Below the pieces are notes generated by a model. That model was not told where the DNA came from and made no database searches. It saw only the letters and a list, made by a program, of their open reading frames with translations. A stretch of 64,000 bases of DNA from Streptomyces iranensis (GTDB lineage Bacteria > Actinomycetota > Actinomycetes > Streptomycetales > Streptomycetaceae), in NCBI RefSeq assembly GCF_017874715.1, contig NZ_JAGGLR010000007.1, positions 310,001 through 374,000 of the forward strand, read 5' to 3'. Every line of letters begins with the position of its first letter. The first letter of the stretch is position 1. The position numbers and the translations under genes were made by a program. This document shows positions 52,246-60,833 of this stretch, piece after piece.

Positions 52246-53514
52246 CTACCGCGAGTACCGACGAATGCTCCGTACCGGTGCAAAAGTGGAGGAAAGCCGA
52301 GGATCCGCCGCACCCGTCAGCAGCCCGGCCACCAGCCGGCCGGTGGCGGGCGCGAGCATCAGCCCGAGCATGTTGTGGCCGGTGGCCAGCAGCACCCGGG
52401 GATGGCCGGGCACCGGGCCGATCAGCGGCAGTCCGTCGGGGGTCATGGGCCGCGGCCCCACCCACTCCTCCTGGCGGTCGTCCCAGTCGGCATGGCGCAG
52501 ATACGGGCGCGCGGCGGCCACGATGGCCTCGATGCGCCGCTGCCGGAACCGGTCGGCGTCGCGCTCGAACTCCATCGTCCCGGCGACCCGGACCCGCTTG
52601 CCCATCGGTGCGAGCACCACCTTGGCCGCGCCGAGGTGGACCAGGCGGGAGGGCGGCGGCTCGGCCGCCACCGAGAAGCTGTAGCCCTTGCCCGCCACCA
52701 GGTCGACGTCCTTGCCGAGCCCCCGCACCAGCTCCCGCGATCCGATGCCCGCGGCGATGACCACCGTGTCGGCGCGGAAGGTGCCCGCCGAGGTCCGGAC
52801 CTCGGTCCGGCCGGAGCGGTCCACGACGGATGAGACACGCGCGCCCTCGACCAGCTCCACCCCGTCGCTCCGCAGCCGCTCGGCGAGCCGGTCCACGAAG
52901 AGCGAGGGGTCCAGGGACCACTGACGCTCCACCACGAACCCCGCCCGCGCGCCCTCGGTGAGCGAGGGCTCCGCCTCCGCGAGGCGGGCCCCCTCCAGCA
53001 CACCGCCGGGCGCGATGGGCGCGTCCAGCCGGCGGAAGGCGGCGAGCGCCTCGGCGGCGTACTCCCGGGAGGGGAAGGCGAACAGGAAGCCGTCCTTGTG
53101 CGCCGCCCCGTCCACACCGGCCGCCTCCAGCTCCTCGAAGAGCCCGAAGGTGCCCCTCGCGAGGGCGCCGAGGGCGGCCGCCCCCCGCGCGTGGTGGCGC
53201 GAGGTGGCCCGCGTCCCGAACCGGACCAGGAACCGCAGCAGTTCGGCACCGGCCGGGGGGTGGATCGCCAGTGCGCCGTCCCGGCGGTGCAGCCCGCGCA
53301 GCGCCGTACCGATGACACCGGGCGCGGCCAGCGGTTCGACCAGGTCGGGGCAGACCTCCCCGGCGTTGCCGCGGGACGCGCCGCTGCCCACCCGGTCGCG
53401 TTCGACGACGGTGACCCGCAGCCCGGCGCCACTGAGGTAGTGGGCACAGGCCAGGCCGACTACTCCGCCGCCGACGATCGTGACCGTGGCGGGCGGGGTG
53501 TCCGGAAAGGTCAT
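52246..53514 (-). CDS. FAD-dependent amine/amino-acid oxidoreductase (DadA-like)
   Basis: 422 residues. FAD motif VTIVGGGVVGLACAHYLSGA at 10-29, GAGRGNAG-like SGASRGNAGEVCPD, and the C-terminal MTPDGLPLIGPV...TGHNMLGLMLAP of the DadA/DAO family. Oxidises D-amino acids or related secondary amines. ATG 53514 overlaps the MFS transporter stop (ATGA), so uptake and oxidation are coupled. Confidence 0.88.
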   Translation of the reverse strand: MTFPDTPPATVTIVGGGVVGLACAHYLSGAGLRVTVVERDRVGSGASRGNAGEVCPDLVEPLAAPGVIGTALRGLHRRDGALAIHPPAGAELLRFLVRFGTRATSRHHARGAAALGALARGTFGLFEELEAAGVDGAAHKDGFLFAFPSREYAAEALAAFRRLDAPIAPGGVLEGARLAEAEPSLTEGARAGFVVERQWSLDPSLFVDRLAERLRSDGVELVEGARVSSVVDRSGRTEVRTSAGTFRADTVVIAAGIGSRELVRGLGKDVDLVAGKGYSFSVAAEPPPSRLVHLGAAKVVLAPMGKRVRVAGTMEFERDADRFRQRRIEAIVAAARPYLRHADWDDRQEEWVGPRPMTPDGLPLIGPVPGHPRVLLATGHNMLGLMLAPATGRLVAGLLTGAADPRLSSTFAPVRSIRRYSR

Positions 53515-54908
53515 GAGGGCTCCTTCACCGCGGGGGACGGTGGGGTCGAAGTGGTGTCACGGCGGGCACGCGATCGCCCGCGGGGGCGGTGGTCCGTATC
53601 CGCCGCACTGGCGTCGGCGAGGGTGAGCCCGCTGGTCTCCGGGGCGAGGAGGTACGACGTTCCCCAGCCGATGGCGCAGATCACCGCGCCGAGGAGCATG
53701 GCCAGCCGGGTGCTGTGGTCGAGGACGACGGGCGCTCCCCAGGTGCCGATGGCGGCGCCGACGCGGCTGATGCCGGTGGCGAAGCCGTTGGCGGTGGCCC
53801 GGACCCCGGTCGGGAACAGCTCGGAGGGGTAGATGGCCTGGAGGCACTGGCTGGAGAAGCACGCCACGCCGAAGGCCGCGAAGAGGACGATCACGACGGC
53901 CGGTGAGGGGTGGGCGAGGGCCGCGAGGCCGAGCAGGGGGATCGCGGAGACGCCGAAGCTCCACAGGAGCAGGGTGCGCCGCCCCTTGTTGATGACCAGG
54001 ATCCCCGAGAGCGAGCCGAGCACGAAGAAGATCTGCACCACGACCGAGCCGAGGTAGGAGTCGTTGCCGTCGGCCAGTCCGAAGGAGGACAGGATGGTGG
54101 GTTCGTAGGTGGTGATGGCGTAGATCGGCAGCAGCTGACACGCCCAGAAGACGCTGACGAAAACGGTCCGCCGCAGATAGGCGCCGCGGAAGATGTCGCC
54201 GTAGCGGGTGCGCGAGGCGGTGTCGGCCTCCAGGTCGTCCAGGCTCGCTCCGGGGCCGAGCATCTGCCTCAGCACGGCCTCCGCCTCCTGGCCGCGGCCC
54301 TTGCTGAGCAGCCAGCGCGGGGACTCGGGGGTGCCGAAGCGCAGCAGGAGGATGAGGACGGCGGGTATCGCACTGCTCGCGAGCATCCAGCGCCAGTCGT
54401 CATGGCCGGAGGACAGCATCGCCCAGCCGACGACGTACGCGACGGCGGCGCCGACCGACCACATGGTGACCATGATGACCAGCAGCGGTCCCCGGGAGTT
54501 TCGCGGCGCGAACTCGGAGGCGATGGTGCCCGCGATCGCGAAGTCGGCACCGATGGCGATGCCCATGAGGAAGCGCACCACGGTGAGCTGCCAGGGATCG
54601 GTGACGAAGAACTGGGCCGCGGAGAGCAGGATGAAGGCGGCGATGTCGAAGAGATAGACCTTCTGCCGCCCGACCCGGTCGGTGACATAGCCGAAGACCA
54701 GGCCACCGGCGAACATGCCGACCAGGGAGGCGGAGCCGATCACTCCGGCGTCGAAGGAGTCGAGGTGGTAGTCGGCGGTGAGGAGCGGAAGCGCGACGCC
54801 GATGATGCTGAGGATGTACCCGTCGCAGAACTCGCCGCCGCCGGCGTACAGCGTGATGAGCCAGTGCGTGCGGGTGGGGCGGGACTTCTCCAGGGATGCT
54901 GTGCTCAT
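53511..54908 (-). CDS. MFS sugar-porter-like transporter
   Basis: 465 residues, 12 helices. DGYILSIIGVALPLLTADYH, FGYVTDRVGRQKVYL, RFLMGIAIGADFAIAGTIASE, PESPRWLLSKGR and YPSELFPTGVRATANGFATG are typical of sugar-porter/aromatic-acid MFS proteins. ATG 54908 follows CAGGAGACGG; the open frame extends further without similarity. Divergent from the CdaR-like regulator. The partner oxidase suggests an amine or amino-acid substrate. Confidence 0.9.
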   Translation of the reverse strand: MSTASLEKSRPTRTHWLITLYAGGGEFCDGYILSIIGVALPLLTADYHLDSFDAGVIGSASLVGMFAGGLVFGYVTDRVGRQKVYLFDIAAFILLSAAQFFVTDPWQLTVVRFLMGIAIGADFAIAGTIASEFAPRNSRGPLLVIMVTMWSVGAAVAYVVGWAMLSSGHDDWRWMLASSAIPAVLILLLRFGTPESPRWLLSKGRGQEAEAVLRQMLGPGASLDDLEADTASRTRYGDIFRGAYLRRTVFVSVFWACQLLPIYAITTYEPTILSSFGLADGNDSYLGSVVVQIFFVLGSLSGILVINKGRRTLLLWSFGVSAIPLLGLAALAHPSPAVVIVLFAAFGVACFSSQCLQAIYPSELFPTGVRATANGFATGISRVGAAIGTWGAPVVLDHSTRLAMLLGAVICAIGWGTSYLLAPETSGLTLADASAADTDHRPRGRSRARRDTTSTPPSPAVKEPS

Positions 54909-55017
54909 GGCCGTCTCCTGAGGAGGGCTCCTGGGGAGGAGGGGACGGATGGCCGGGCGGTGCGGGGCGCCCGGTGGTGTTGACGGAAGACGGTAGACAG
55001 CGACGGGCCCCCGGTCA

Positions 55018-55034
55018 TCGTTCGAAGCGTACGA
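55018..55034. promoter_or_regulatory. Inverted repeat in the MFS/regulator divergent promoter
   Basis: TCGT (55018-55021) and ACGA (55031-55034) flank TTCGAA-centred sequence about 42 bases before the regulator ATG. A TTGACG lies near 54980. A short dyad, suggestive only. Confidence 0.35.
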
Positions 55035-55075
55035 AGACATCGACCTGAAAACGGGTGGGTCTGTACGATCCGCCC

Positions 55076-56290
55076 ATGGACCATCTTGGCGGCCCGCTCG
55101 GCGGCCCTCCCGTACTGACGCCGGAGCTGGCGCAGGAGATCGCCCGCGACATCGGGCGGATCACCGGTTTCAATGTACTGATCACCGATCCCGGGGCGGT
55201 CGTCATCGGCTGTGGCGACCTCGCGCGCGTCGGCACCGTCCACGAGGCGTCCCTGGAGGTGGTGCGCACCGGGCGCCCCGCCACCCACAGCGCCGAGCAG
55301 GCTGGCCGGATGCGGGGCGTACGGCCCGGGATGAGCCTGCCGATCACCGTCGGGGAGGAGGTGATCGGCACCGTCTGTCTGACCGGGGTGCCCGAGGAGG
55401 TGCACCGCTTCGGCCTGGTGGTGCGGCGGCAGACCGAGATCCTGCTGGAGGAGGCGGCGCTGCTGCGCTCGCGGATGCTCCATGAGCGGGCGGTCGACGA
55501 CTTCGTCCGGGACATCGCGCTCTACGACCCCGAGGTGGTCGGCCCGGAGGCGGTGGCCGCCCGCGCGGTCGAGCTGGGGCTTATCCCCGGGGTGGCCCGG
55601 AGCGCGGTGCTGCTGGAGGTGCGTTCGGCGGGCGTCCCGGACCGGGCGGACGAGGGCCCCGCGCCGGTGTCCCGGCTGACGGTGCTGCGGACGGTGCGCG
55701 AGGTGTTCCGCGACCGCCAGGACGTGGCGGGCGAACAGACCGCGGGGCGGTACGCGGTGCTGGCCGCCGCGCACGAGGGGCGCGCGGCCCCGGAGCGGCT
55801 TCCCGAACGGTGCGAGCACCTGCTGACGCTGCTGGCGGAACGCCATGGTCTGGACGGCCGGATGGCCGTCGGCGAGCCGGCGGCCGGGGCGGCCGGGATG
55901 CACAACTCCTATCGCGACGCGGCGACGGCGCTGCGCACCGGACCGGCGGTCTTCCCCGGCGAGCGGGTCTTCGTCGCCTCGGAGCTGCGGGTGCCGCAGC
56001 TGCTCGGCTCGATACCGCCCCACGACCGGGCCCGGTTCACCGAGGCGGTGCTGGGGCGGCTGCGCGAGCAGCCGGACTGGCCGACGCTGCGGGAGACGCT
56101 GATCGGCTGGGCGGAAGGCGGCCTTTCGCTGGTCCGGGTCGCCGAGCGGCTGCACATCCACCGGAACACCCTGCTCTACCGGCTGGAGAAGATCGGGAAG
56201 TTGTCGGGCCGCCGGGTGCGCGAGCCCGGCCAGGCCATCGAGATGTATCTCGCCTCCCTCGCCGACACCCTCCGGGAGGGGGTCAGGTGA
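55076..56290 (+). CDS. CdaR/PucR-type transcriptional regulator
   Basis: 404 residues. The N-terminal sugar-diacid-recognition domain (LAQEIARDIGRITGFNVLIT, LPITVGEEVIGTVCLTGVPE), a GGDEF-like middle and the C-terminal PucR HTH (GWAEGGLSLVRVAERLHIHRNTL is split here as GLSLVRVAERLHIHRNTLLY). CdaR-family activators respond to organic acids such as glycerate. ATG 55076 (MDHLGG) is preferred over GTG 55055. It probably controls both flanking catabolic units. Confidence 0.88.
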   Translation: MDHLGGPLGGPPVLTPELAQEIARDIGRITGFNVLITDPGAVVIGCGDLARVGTVHEASLEVVRTGRPATHSAEQAGRMRGVRPGMSLPITVGEEVIGTVCLTGVPEEVHRFGLVVRRQTEILLEEAALLRSRMLHERAVDDFVRDIALYDPEVVGPEAVAARAVELGLIPGVARSAVLLEVRSAGVPDRADEGPAPVSRLTVLRTVREVFRDRQDVAGEQTAGRYAVLAAAHEGRAAPERLPERCEHLLTLLAERHGLDGRMAVGEPAAGAAGMHNSYRDAATALRTGPAVFPGERVFVASELRVPQLLGSIPPHDRARFTEAVLGRLREQPDWPTLRETLIGWAEGGLSLVRVAERLHIHRNTLLYRLEKIGKLSGRRVREPGQAIEMYLASLADTLREGVR

Positions 56291-56490
56291 CGTAGGCGGT
56301 CTCCGCTACGTGGCCGAAACCGGACGCCTCTGCGGGCGGGCCCACCCCCCTCGACGCCCCGGCCGGTCGTGTCAACCACCGACCGGCATAAGCCACCGTC
56401 ACACCCCGTATGCGATCGGGACAATGCGTCACCACAAGACCGTCCGCAGGCAATAGTCTCGGCGTACAGGACGTGGCTGAGGAGGCGCCC

Positions 56491-57849
56491 ATGGGGACCG
56501 GGGAACGCGAGCAGGCATACGCACGGGCACGGCAGGAGGCCGAGCGGCTCACCGCGAACGGCATCCAGGCCATCGCGCTGACCTGGGTGGACAACGCGGG
56601 TCTGACCCGGGTGAAGTCCGTGCCCACCGCGCGGCTGCCCCACGCGGCGCGGCGCGGGGTCGGGATGTCCCCCGTCTTCGACGTCTATCTCGTGGACGAC
56701 TCCATGACCAACAGCCGCCATGTCGGCGGCCCGGACGGCGATCTGCGGCTCCTCCCCGACCTGGACCGGCTCACCCCGCTGGCCGCGCAGCCCGGCTGGG
56801 CCTGGGCCCCGGTCGACCGGTACGACCAGCGAGGCCGGGCGCACCCCGTCTGCCAGCGGCTGTTCGCCCGGCGGATGGCCGAGCGGGCGCGGGAGCGGGG
56901 GCTGACCGTGCGCATGGGGTTCGAGACCGAGTGGGTCGTCACCACGGGCGACCCGGACCAGGACCCGCCGCGGTACCCCACCGCGGGCCCCGCCTACGGC
57001 ATGGCGCGGGTGGTCGACCTCGCCGACTACCTCGCCGATCTGCTCGGCGCGCTGGACGCGCAGCAGGCCGAGGTGCACCAGCTCCACCCCGAGTACTCCC
57101 CCGGGCAGTTCGAGGTGTCCCTGGCGCCCGCCGATCCGGTCGGCGCCGCCGATCTGGCCGTACTGGTACGGGAGACGATCCGGGCGTGCTCCGGGCGCGC
57201 CGGGCTCAACCCGATGTTCGGCCCGGTGGTGGACCCGGGCGGGGTCGGCAACGGCGCCCATCTCCATCTGAGCCTGTGGCAGGGGGACCGCAATCTGTGC
57301 CGGGACGGCGACGGGCCCGACGGCATGACCGCGACGGCCGAGGCGTTCCTCGCCGGGGTGCTGCGCGAGCTGCCCGCCCTGCTCGCCATCGGCGCCCCCA
57401 CCCCCGCGAGCTACCTCCGGCTCGAACCCTCCCGCTGGGCCGGGGCGTACCAGTGCTGGGGCCTGGAGAACCGGGAGGCCGCGGTGCGCTTCATCACCGG
57501 CGCGCCGGACGACCCGGGCGCCTCCAACGCCGAGATCAAGTCCTTCGACCCGGCGGCCAACCCCTACCTGGTGGCGGGCGCGGTCATCGCCGCGGGCCTC
57601 GGCGGGCTGGACTCCGGGCTCTCCCTGCCCCCACCCGTCTCCGGGGACCCGGCCGTCGAGGGACGCGAGCGGCGGCTGCCCACCTCACTGCTGACGGCGC
57701 TGGAGCACTTCGAGGACTCGACCGTGCTGCGCGAGGCGCTGGGCGATCCGCTCTTCGAGTCCATCGCCGCGGTGCGCCGGGCGGAGTCCGCCCTGTTCGA
57801 GAAGTCGTCCCCGCGCGAGATCGCCATCGCGACCCGGAGGCGGTACTGA
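56491..57849 (+). CDS. Glutamine synthetase-like gamma-glutamyl ligase
   Basis: 452 residues. GS fold: FETEWVV for metal binding, NGAHLHLSLW (ATP/metal), LEPSRWAGAYQCWGLENREA (ammonia/ATP region) and NAEIKSFDPAANPYLVAGAV. The NLYDLP adenylylation loop of true GlnA is missing. Such paralogues glutamylate polyamines or ethanolamine, e.g. S. coelicolor GlnA3/GlnA4. ATG 56491 has a strong GAGGAGG. It lies 3 bases ahead of an amidohydrolase gene, the same two domains that are fused in fungal FluG. Confidence 0.85.
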   Translation: MGTGEREQAYARARQEAERLTANGIQAIALTWVDNAGLTRVKSVPTARLPHAARRGVGMSPVFDVYLVDDSMTNSRHVGGPDGDLRLLPDLDRLTPLAAQPGWAWAPVDRYDQRGRAHPVCQRLFARRMAERARERGLTVRMGFETEWVVTTGDPDQDPPRYPTAGPAYGMARVVDLADYLADLLGALDAQQAEVHQLHPEYSPGQFEVSLAPADPVGAADLAVLVRETIRACSGRAGLNPMFGPVVDPGGVGNGAHLHLSLWQGDRNLCRDGDGPDGMTATAEAFLAGVLRELPALLAIGAPTPASYLRLEPSRWAGAYQCWGLENREAAVRFITGAPDDPGASNAEIKSFDPAANPYLVAGAVIAAGLGGLDSGLSLPPPVSGDPAVEGRERRLPTSLLTALEHFEDSTVLREALGDPLFESIAAVRRAESALFEKSSPREIAIATRRRY

Positions 57850-57852
57850 CCG

Positions 57853-59022
57853 ATGGAGGCCGCCGAGCAGACGGATCCGACCGAGCCGCCGCTGCCGCCC
57901 CTGGTGGACCACCACTGCCATGGGGTGGCCCGCTCCGAGCTGGGCTCGGCCGAATTCGAGGCGTTCCTGACCGAATCCGACGCGCCCGCCGCGCTCGGCA
58001 CCACCTTCTTCGACAGCCAGCTGGGGTTCGCGGTGCGCCGCTGGTGTCCGCCGCTGCTGGACCTCGAACCGCACTGCCCGCCCGCCCCCTACCTCGCCCG
58101 GCGGCGCGAGCTGGGCGCACGGGAGGTGACCCGGCGGCTGCTGAGCGCCGCCGGGATCAGCGAGTTCCTGGTGGACACCGGGCTGCCCGGCAATCTGACC
58201 ACCCCTCAGGAGCTGGCCCTCGCGGCGGGCGGCACCGCCCATGAGATCGTCCGTCTTGAGCAGCTGGCGGAGCGGATCGCGGACACCTCGCTGACCGCCG
58301 ATGACTTCCTGACGGGGATGGCGGACGGGATCCGGGAGGCGGCCCGTACGGCGGCCGGTTTCAAGTCGGTGGCCGCCTACCGCTACGGCCTGGACTTCGA
58401 GCCCGATCCGCCGGGCCCCGGCGCCGTCCACACCGCCGCCGAGCACTGGCTCGCCCGGCGCGCCCAGGGCGGCACCGCCGCCGCCCGGGTCAGCGACCCC
58501 GTGCTGCTGCGCCATCTGCTGTGGTCGGCGGCGTACACCGGGCTGCCGCTGCAACTGCACACCGGGTTCGGCGATCCCGATCTGCGGCTGGACCGCTGCG
58601 ATCCGCTCGCCCTCACCGACTTCATCCGCGCCGTGCGCCCCACGGGCTGCACGCTGATCCTGCTGCACGGCTATCCGTACCACCGCGGCGCCGCCTATCT
58701 GGCCGCCGTCTTCCCGCATGTGTACGCCGATGTGGGGCTGGCCCTGTCGCACACCGGGGCGCGGGCCGGGGCGGTGCTCGCCGAGATGCTGGAGCTCGCC
58801 CCGTTCGGCAAGGTGCTCTTCTCGACCGACGCCTACGGGCTGCCCGAACTGTATGTGGTGGGGGCGCGGCTCTTCCGGGAGGCGCTGACCGGGCTGCTGA
58901 CCCACTGGGTGGCGGAGGGCGCCTGGTCCCGCCGCGACGCCCGCCGGGTGGCCGCGCTGCTGGGCGCGGACAACGCCCGCCGCGTCTACGGCCTGGGCAC
59001 CCCGGCCCCCCGCGAGGGGTAA
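57853..59022 (+). CDS. Amidohydrolase (amidohydrolase_2 family), FluG N-domain-like
   Basis: 389 residues. Metal-binding His21-Cys-His23 in LVDHHCHG, QLHTGFGD, ILLHGYPYHRGAAYLA and FSTDAYGLPELY (acidic ligand) give a TIM-barrel metal hydrolase. It starts 3 bases after the GS-like stop, so the pair is co-translated. Expected to hydrolyse a gamma-glutamyl or related amide product. Its TAA stop is the first base region of a dispersed repeat copy. Confidence 0.85.
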   Translation: MEAAEQTDPTEPPLPPLVDHHCHGVARSELGSAEFEAFLTESDAPAALGTTFFDSQLGFAVRRWCPPLLDLEPHCPPAPYLARRRELGAREVTRRLLSAAGISEFLVDTGLPGNLTTPQELALAAGGTAHEIVRLEQLAERIADTSLTADDFLTGMADGIREAARTAAGFKSVAAYRYGLDFEPDPPGPGAVHTAAEHWLARRAQGGTAAARVSDPVLLRHLLWSAAYTGLPLQLHTGFGDPDLRLDRCDPLALTDFIRAVRPTGCTLILLHGYPYHRGAAYLAAVFPHVYADVGLALSHTGARAGAVLAEMLELAPFGKVLFSTDAYGLPELYVVGARLFREALTGLLTHWVAEGAWSRRDARRVAALLGADNARRVYGLGTPAPREG

Positions 59023-59174
59023 GCAGGTCAGAGGAAGTCCGCTACGGTTCGGGCGGCGCCCCGAAGGGGCGCGGGGCTGTGTCGATGTGCGGCTCCGCCG
59101 CGGGCGCGACCAGCCACGACGGCGCCGCAGTCGGCCGACGACGCATCGCGACACTTCCAGCGGAGCACTTGGCC
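59022..59174 (+). repeat. Dispersed repeat (about 153 bp), copy 2
   Basis: Starts at the amidohydrolase stop and matches 48634-48789 (opposite strand) from AGCAGGTCAGAGGAAGTCCG to CTTCCAGCGGAGCACTTGG. It contains hairpins GCCCCGAAGGGGC and CGGCTCCGCCG. The usual place of this kind of element is intergenic, as here. Confidence 0.9.
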
Positions 59175-59680
59175 GCCCCGGCCCCGCGGCTCACGTGCGC
59201 GGCCTGCCCGCCCTTGGCCCGGAGAGCAACGGGCCGCCGCCCCGCGCGGGTACGGGGTCAGCCGCCCATTCCCCCGGCCCCGCCCCGCGCCCGGACCCCG
59301 ACCGCGACCCCGACCGCGACCGCGCCAAAACGCCCCACCCCCGCCCGGCGGCCGACCGGGCGCCGACGCGCACCCGGAGATGGCGGCCGACGCCAGACGC
59401 GGAGGCCGCCGCCGCGGGCCACACCCGCCGCACACCGCGTACGGACCGGGGCGCCCACGCCCCCACCCCCGGCAGGGCGCACACCCGTGCGCGCCCGAAA
59501 GGCAGCGGCCCAGAACGCGGCGGCCGACGCGAGGCGCGGGGCGGCCGACGCGCGACGCGGATGACGCCCGGCCCCGGGGCGCCGCGTCTGTACGCGGCGG
59601 AACCGGGGCCCATGCCATGCGCGGAGCGCGTACGCAGTACCGTGCCCGGAACGTACTCGACCGTAACCGGAGGAGATCGC
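59175..59680. other. 506-bp GC-rich gap before the SDR gene
   Basis: No gene recognised. The stretch 59250-59560 is low-complexity C/G with short repeats such as CGACCGCGACC and GGCGGCCGACGC (the latter three times within about 60 bp near 59518-59553). Frames crossing it lack family features. The last 80 bases hold the SDR promoter and the CGGAGGAG ribosome binding site. Confidence 0.45.
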
Positions 59681-60472
59681 ATGCGGATCGCCGGCACGAC
59701 CGTCCTGCTCACCGGGGCCACCGGCGGCATCGGCCAGACACTGGCCCGCGCGTTCGCGGCCAAGGGCGCCAAGCTGCTGCTCACCGGGCGCCGTGAGGAG
59801 GTGCTGCGGCCGCTGGCCGAGCGGCTGGGCGGCCGGGTGATCGTCGCCGATCTGGCCGAACAATCCGATGTGGAGCGGCTCGTCGAGGAGGCGGCGAACG
59901 CCCAGATCCTCATCGCCAACGCCGCGCTGCCCTCCAGCGGCCCGGTTCTGGACTACCGGCCCGAGGAGCTGGACCGCGCCCTCGATGTCAATCTGCGCGC
60001 GCCGATCCTGCTGTCGCGGCTGATGGCGCCGCGCATGGTGGAGGCGGGCTCCGGCCACCTGGTGATGATCGGCTCGCTGTCGGGCCGTACGGCCTCCCCC
60101 GGCGCGGCGCTCTACAACGCGGCCAAGTTCGGGCTGCGCGGTTTCACCCTCGGGCTGCGGCAGGACCTGCACGGCACGGGGGTCGGGGTCTCGCTGGTGC
60201 AACCCGGATTCGTGGGCGACGCCGGGATGTTCGCCGACGCGGGCACGTCCCTGCCCACCGGTGTCCGTACGATCTCCTCCCGGCGGGTGGCGGCCGCGAC
60301 GATCCGGGCGATCGAGCGGAACCGGGCCGAGGTGAACGTGGCCCCGCTGGAGCTGCGCCTGGGCAGCGCCATCGGCGGGCTGTTCCCGAGCATCGCCGAG
60401 CGGGCGCAGCGGGGCGCGGGTGCCGGTGAGACGTCCCGTCAGCTCGCCGACGGGCAGCGCGACAAGCGATAG
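59681..60472 (+). CDS. Short-chain dehydrogenase/reductase
   Basis: 263 residues. Classical SDR: TVLLTGATGGIGQTLARAFA cofactor motif, NAALPSSG, catalytic Ser in MIGSLSGR and Y-x3-K in LYNAAKFGLRGF. ATG 59681 has AGGAG six bases upstream; the frame is open 600 bases further upstream but not coding. Substrate unknown; possibly reduces an aldehyde or ketone from the upstream amine-catabolic genes. Confidence 0.9.
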   Translation: MRIAGTTVLLTGATGGIGQTLARAFAAKGAKLLLTGRREEVLRPLAERLGGRVIVADLAEQSDVERLVEEAANAQILIANAALPSSGPVLDYRPEELDRALDVNLRAPILLSRLMAPRMVEAGSGHLVMIGSLSGRTASPGAALYNAAKFGLRGFTLGLRQDLHGTGVGVSLVQPGFVGDAGMFADAGTSLPTGVRTISSRRVAAATIRAIERNRAEVNVAPLELRLGSAIGGLFPSIAERAQRGAGAGETSRQLADGQRDKR

Positions 60473-60733
60473 CGCCCCGCGCGCGCCCGCACACCACGGT
60501 TCTGTGCGCGGGCCCGGGGCTTCGCCCCCGACCCCCTGCTGTCCGTGGTCCAGGTTCACCCACACCGTCTCGTTCGACGGCCCGAGATCCGGTGTGCTCG
60601 GCGGCGCCGAGCTGCTCGGTGGCCCAGCGGAGGGCGATGAACCAGAAGGCCGGCTCGCCCTCGATCCGCGCCCCCGATCCGTCCGGCGCGGTCGGCCGCA
60701 CCCAGCGGACATCGCGGTGTCATCGGCCTGTCC
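60473..60733. other. Gap with a possible minus-strand gene remnant
   Basis: After the SDR stop there is a hairpin-rich stretch including GGGGCTTCGCCCC near 60519. On the minus strand 60583-60701 reads coding-like, with G/C third positions (DGSGARIEGEPAFWFIALRW, then ATEQLGAAEHTG); beyond 60583 codon bias breaks down. It may be the front of a decayed gene; no family recognised. Confidence 0.3.
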
Positions 60734-60765
60734 GTCAATGACCCGCCCGCGTACAGGTCATTGAC
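60734..60765 (+). promoter_or_regulatory. Inverted repeat with overlapping -35 upstream of GH92
   Basis: GTCAATGACC (60734-60743) and GGTCATTGAC (60756-60765) are perfect inverted arms 12 bases apart. The right arm runs into TTGACA (60761-60766), a consensus -35 about 70 bases before the GH92 ATG. A regulator binding here would block that promoter. Confidence 0.7.
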
Positions 60766-60804
60766 ACCGCCCAGCCCCCGTGCCAAAGTTTCGCGACCCT
60801 GGTC

Positions 60805-60816
60805 GACAACGTTGTC
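60805..60816 (+). promoter_or_regulatory. LacI-family operator GACAACGTTGTC
   Basis: Perfect 12-bp palindrome with a central CG, within CGACAACGTTGTCA, 18 bases before the GH92 start codon. This is the typical LacI/GalR half-site arrangement used by sugar-responsive repressors in Streptomyces. The regulator gene is not in the window. Confidence 0.8.
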
Positions 60817-60833
60817 AGACGGAGGTGCGTCCC

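Noticed and set aside
59087..59680. Upstream extension of the SDR frame through the repeat and GC-rich gap
   Set aside because: The extension is the repeat and low-complexity sequence translated; AGGAG plus ATG at 59681 gives the standard SDR start.
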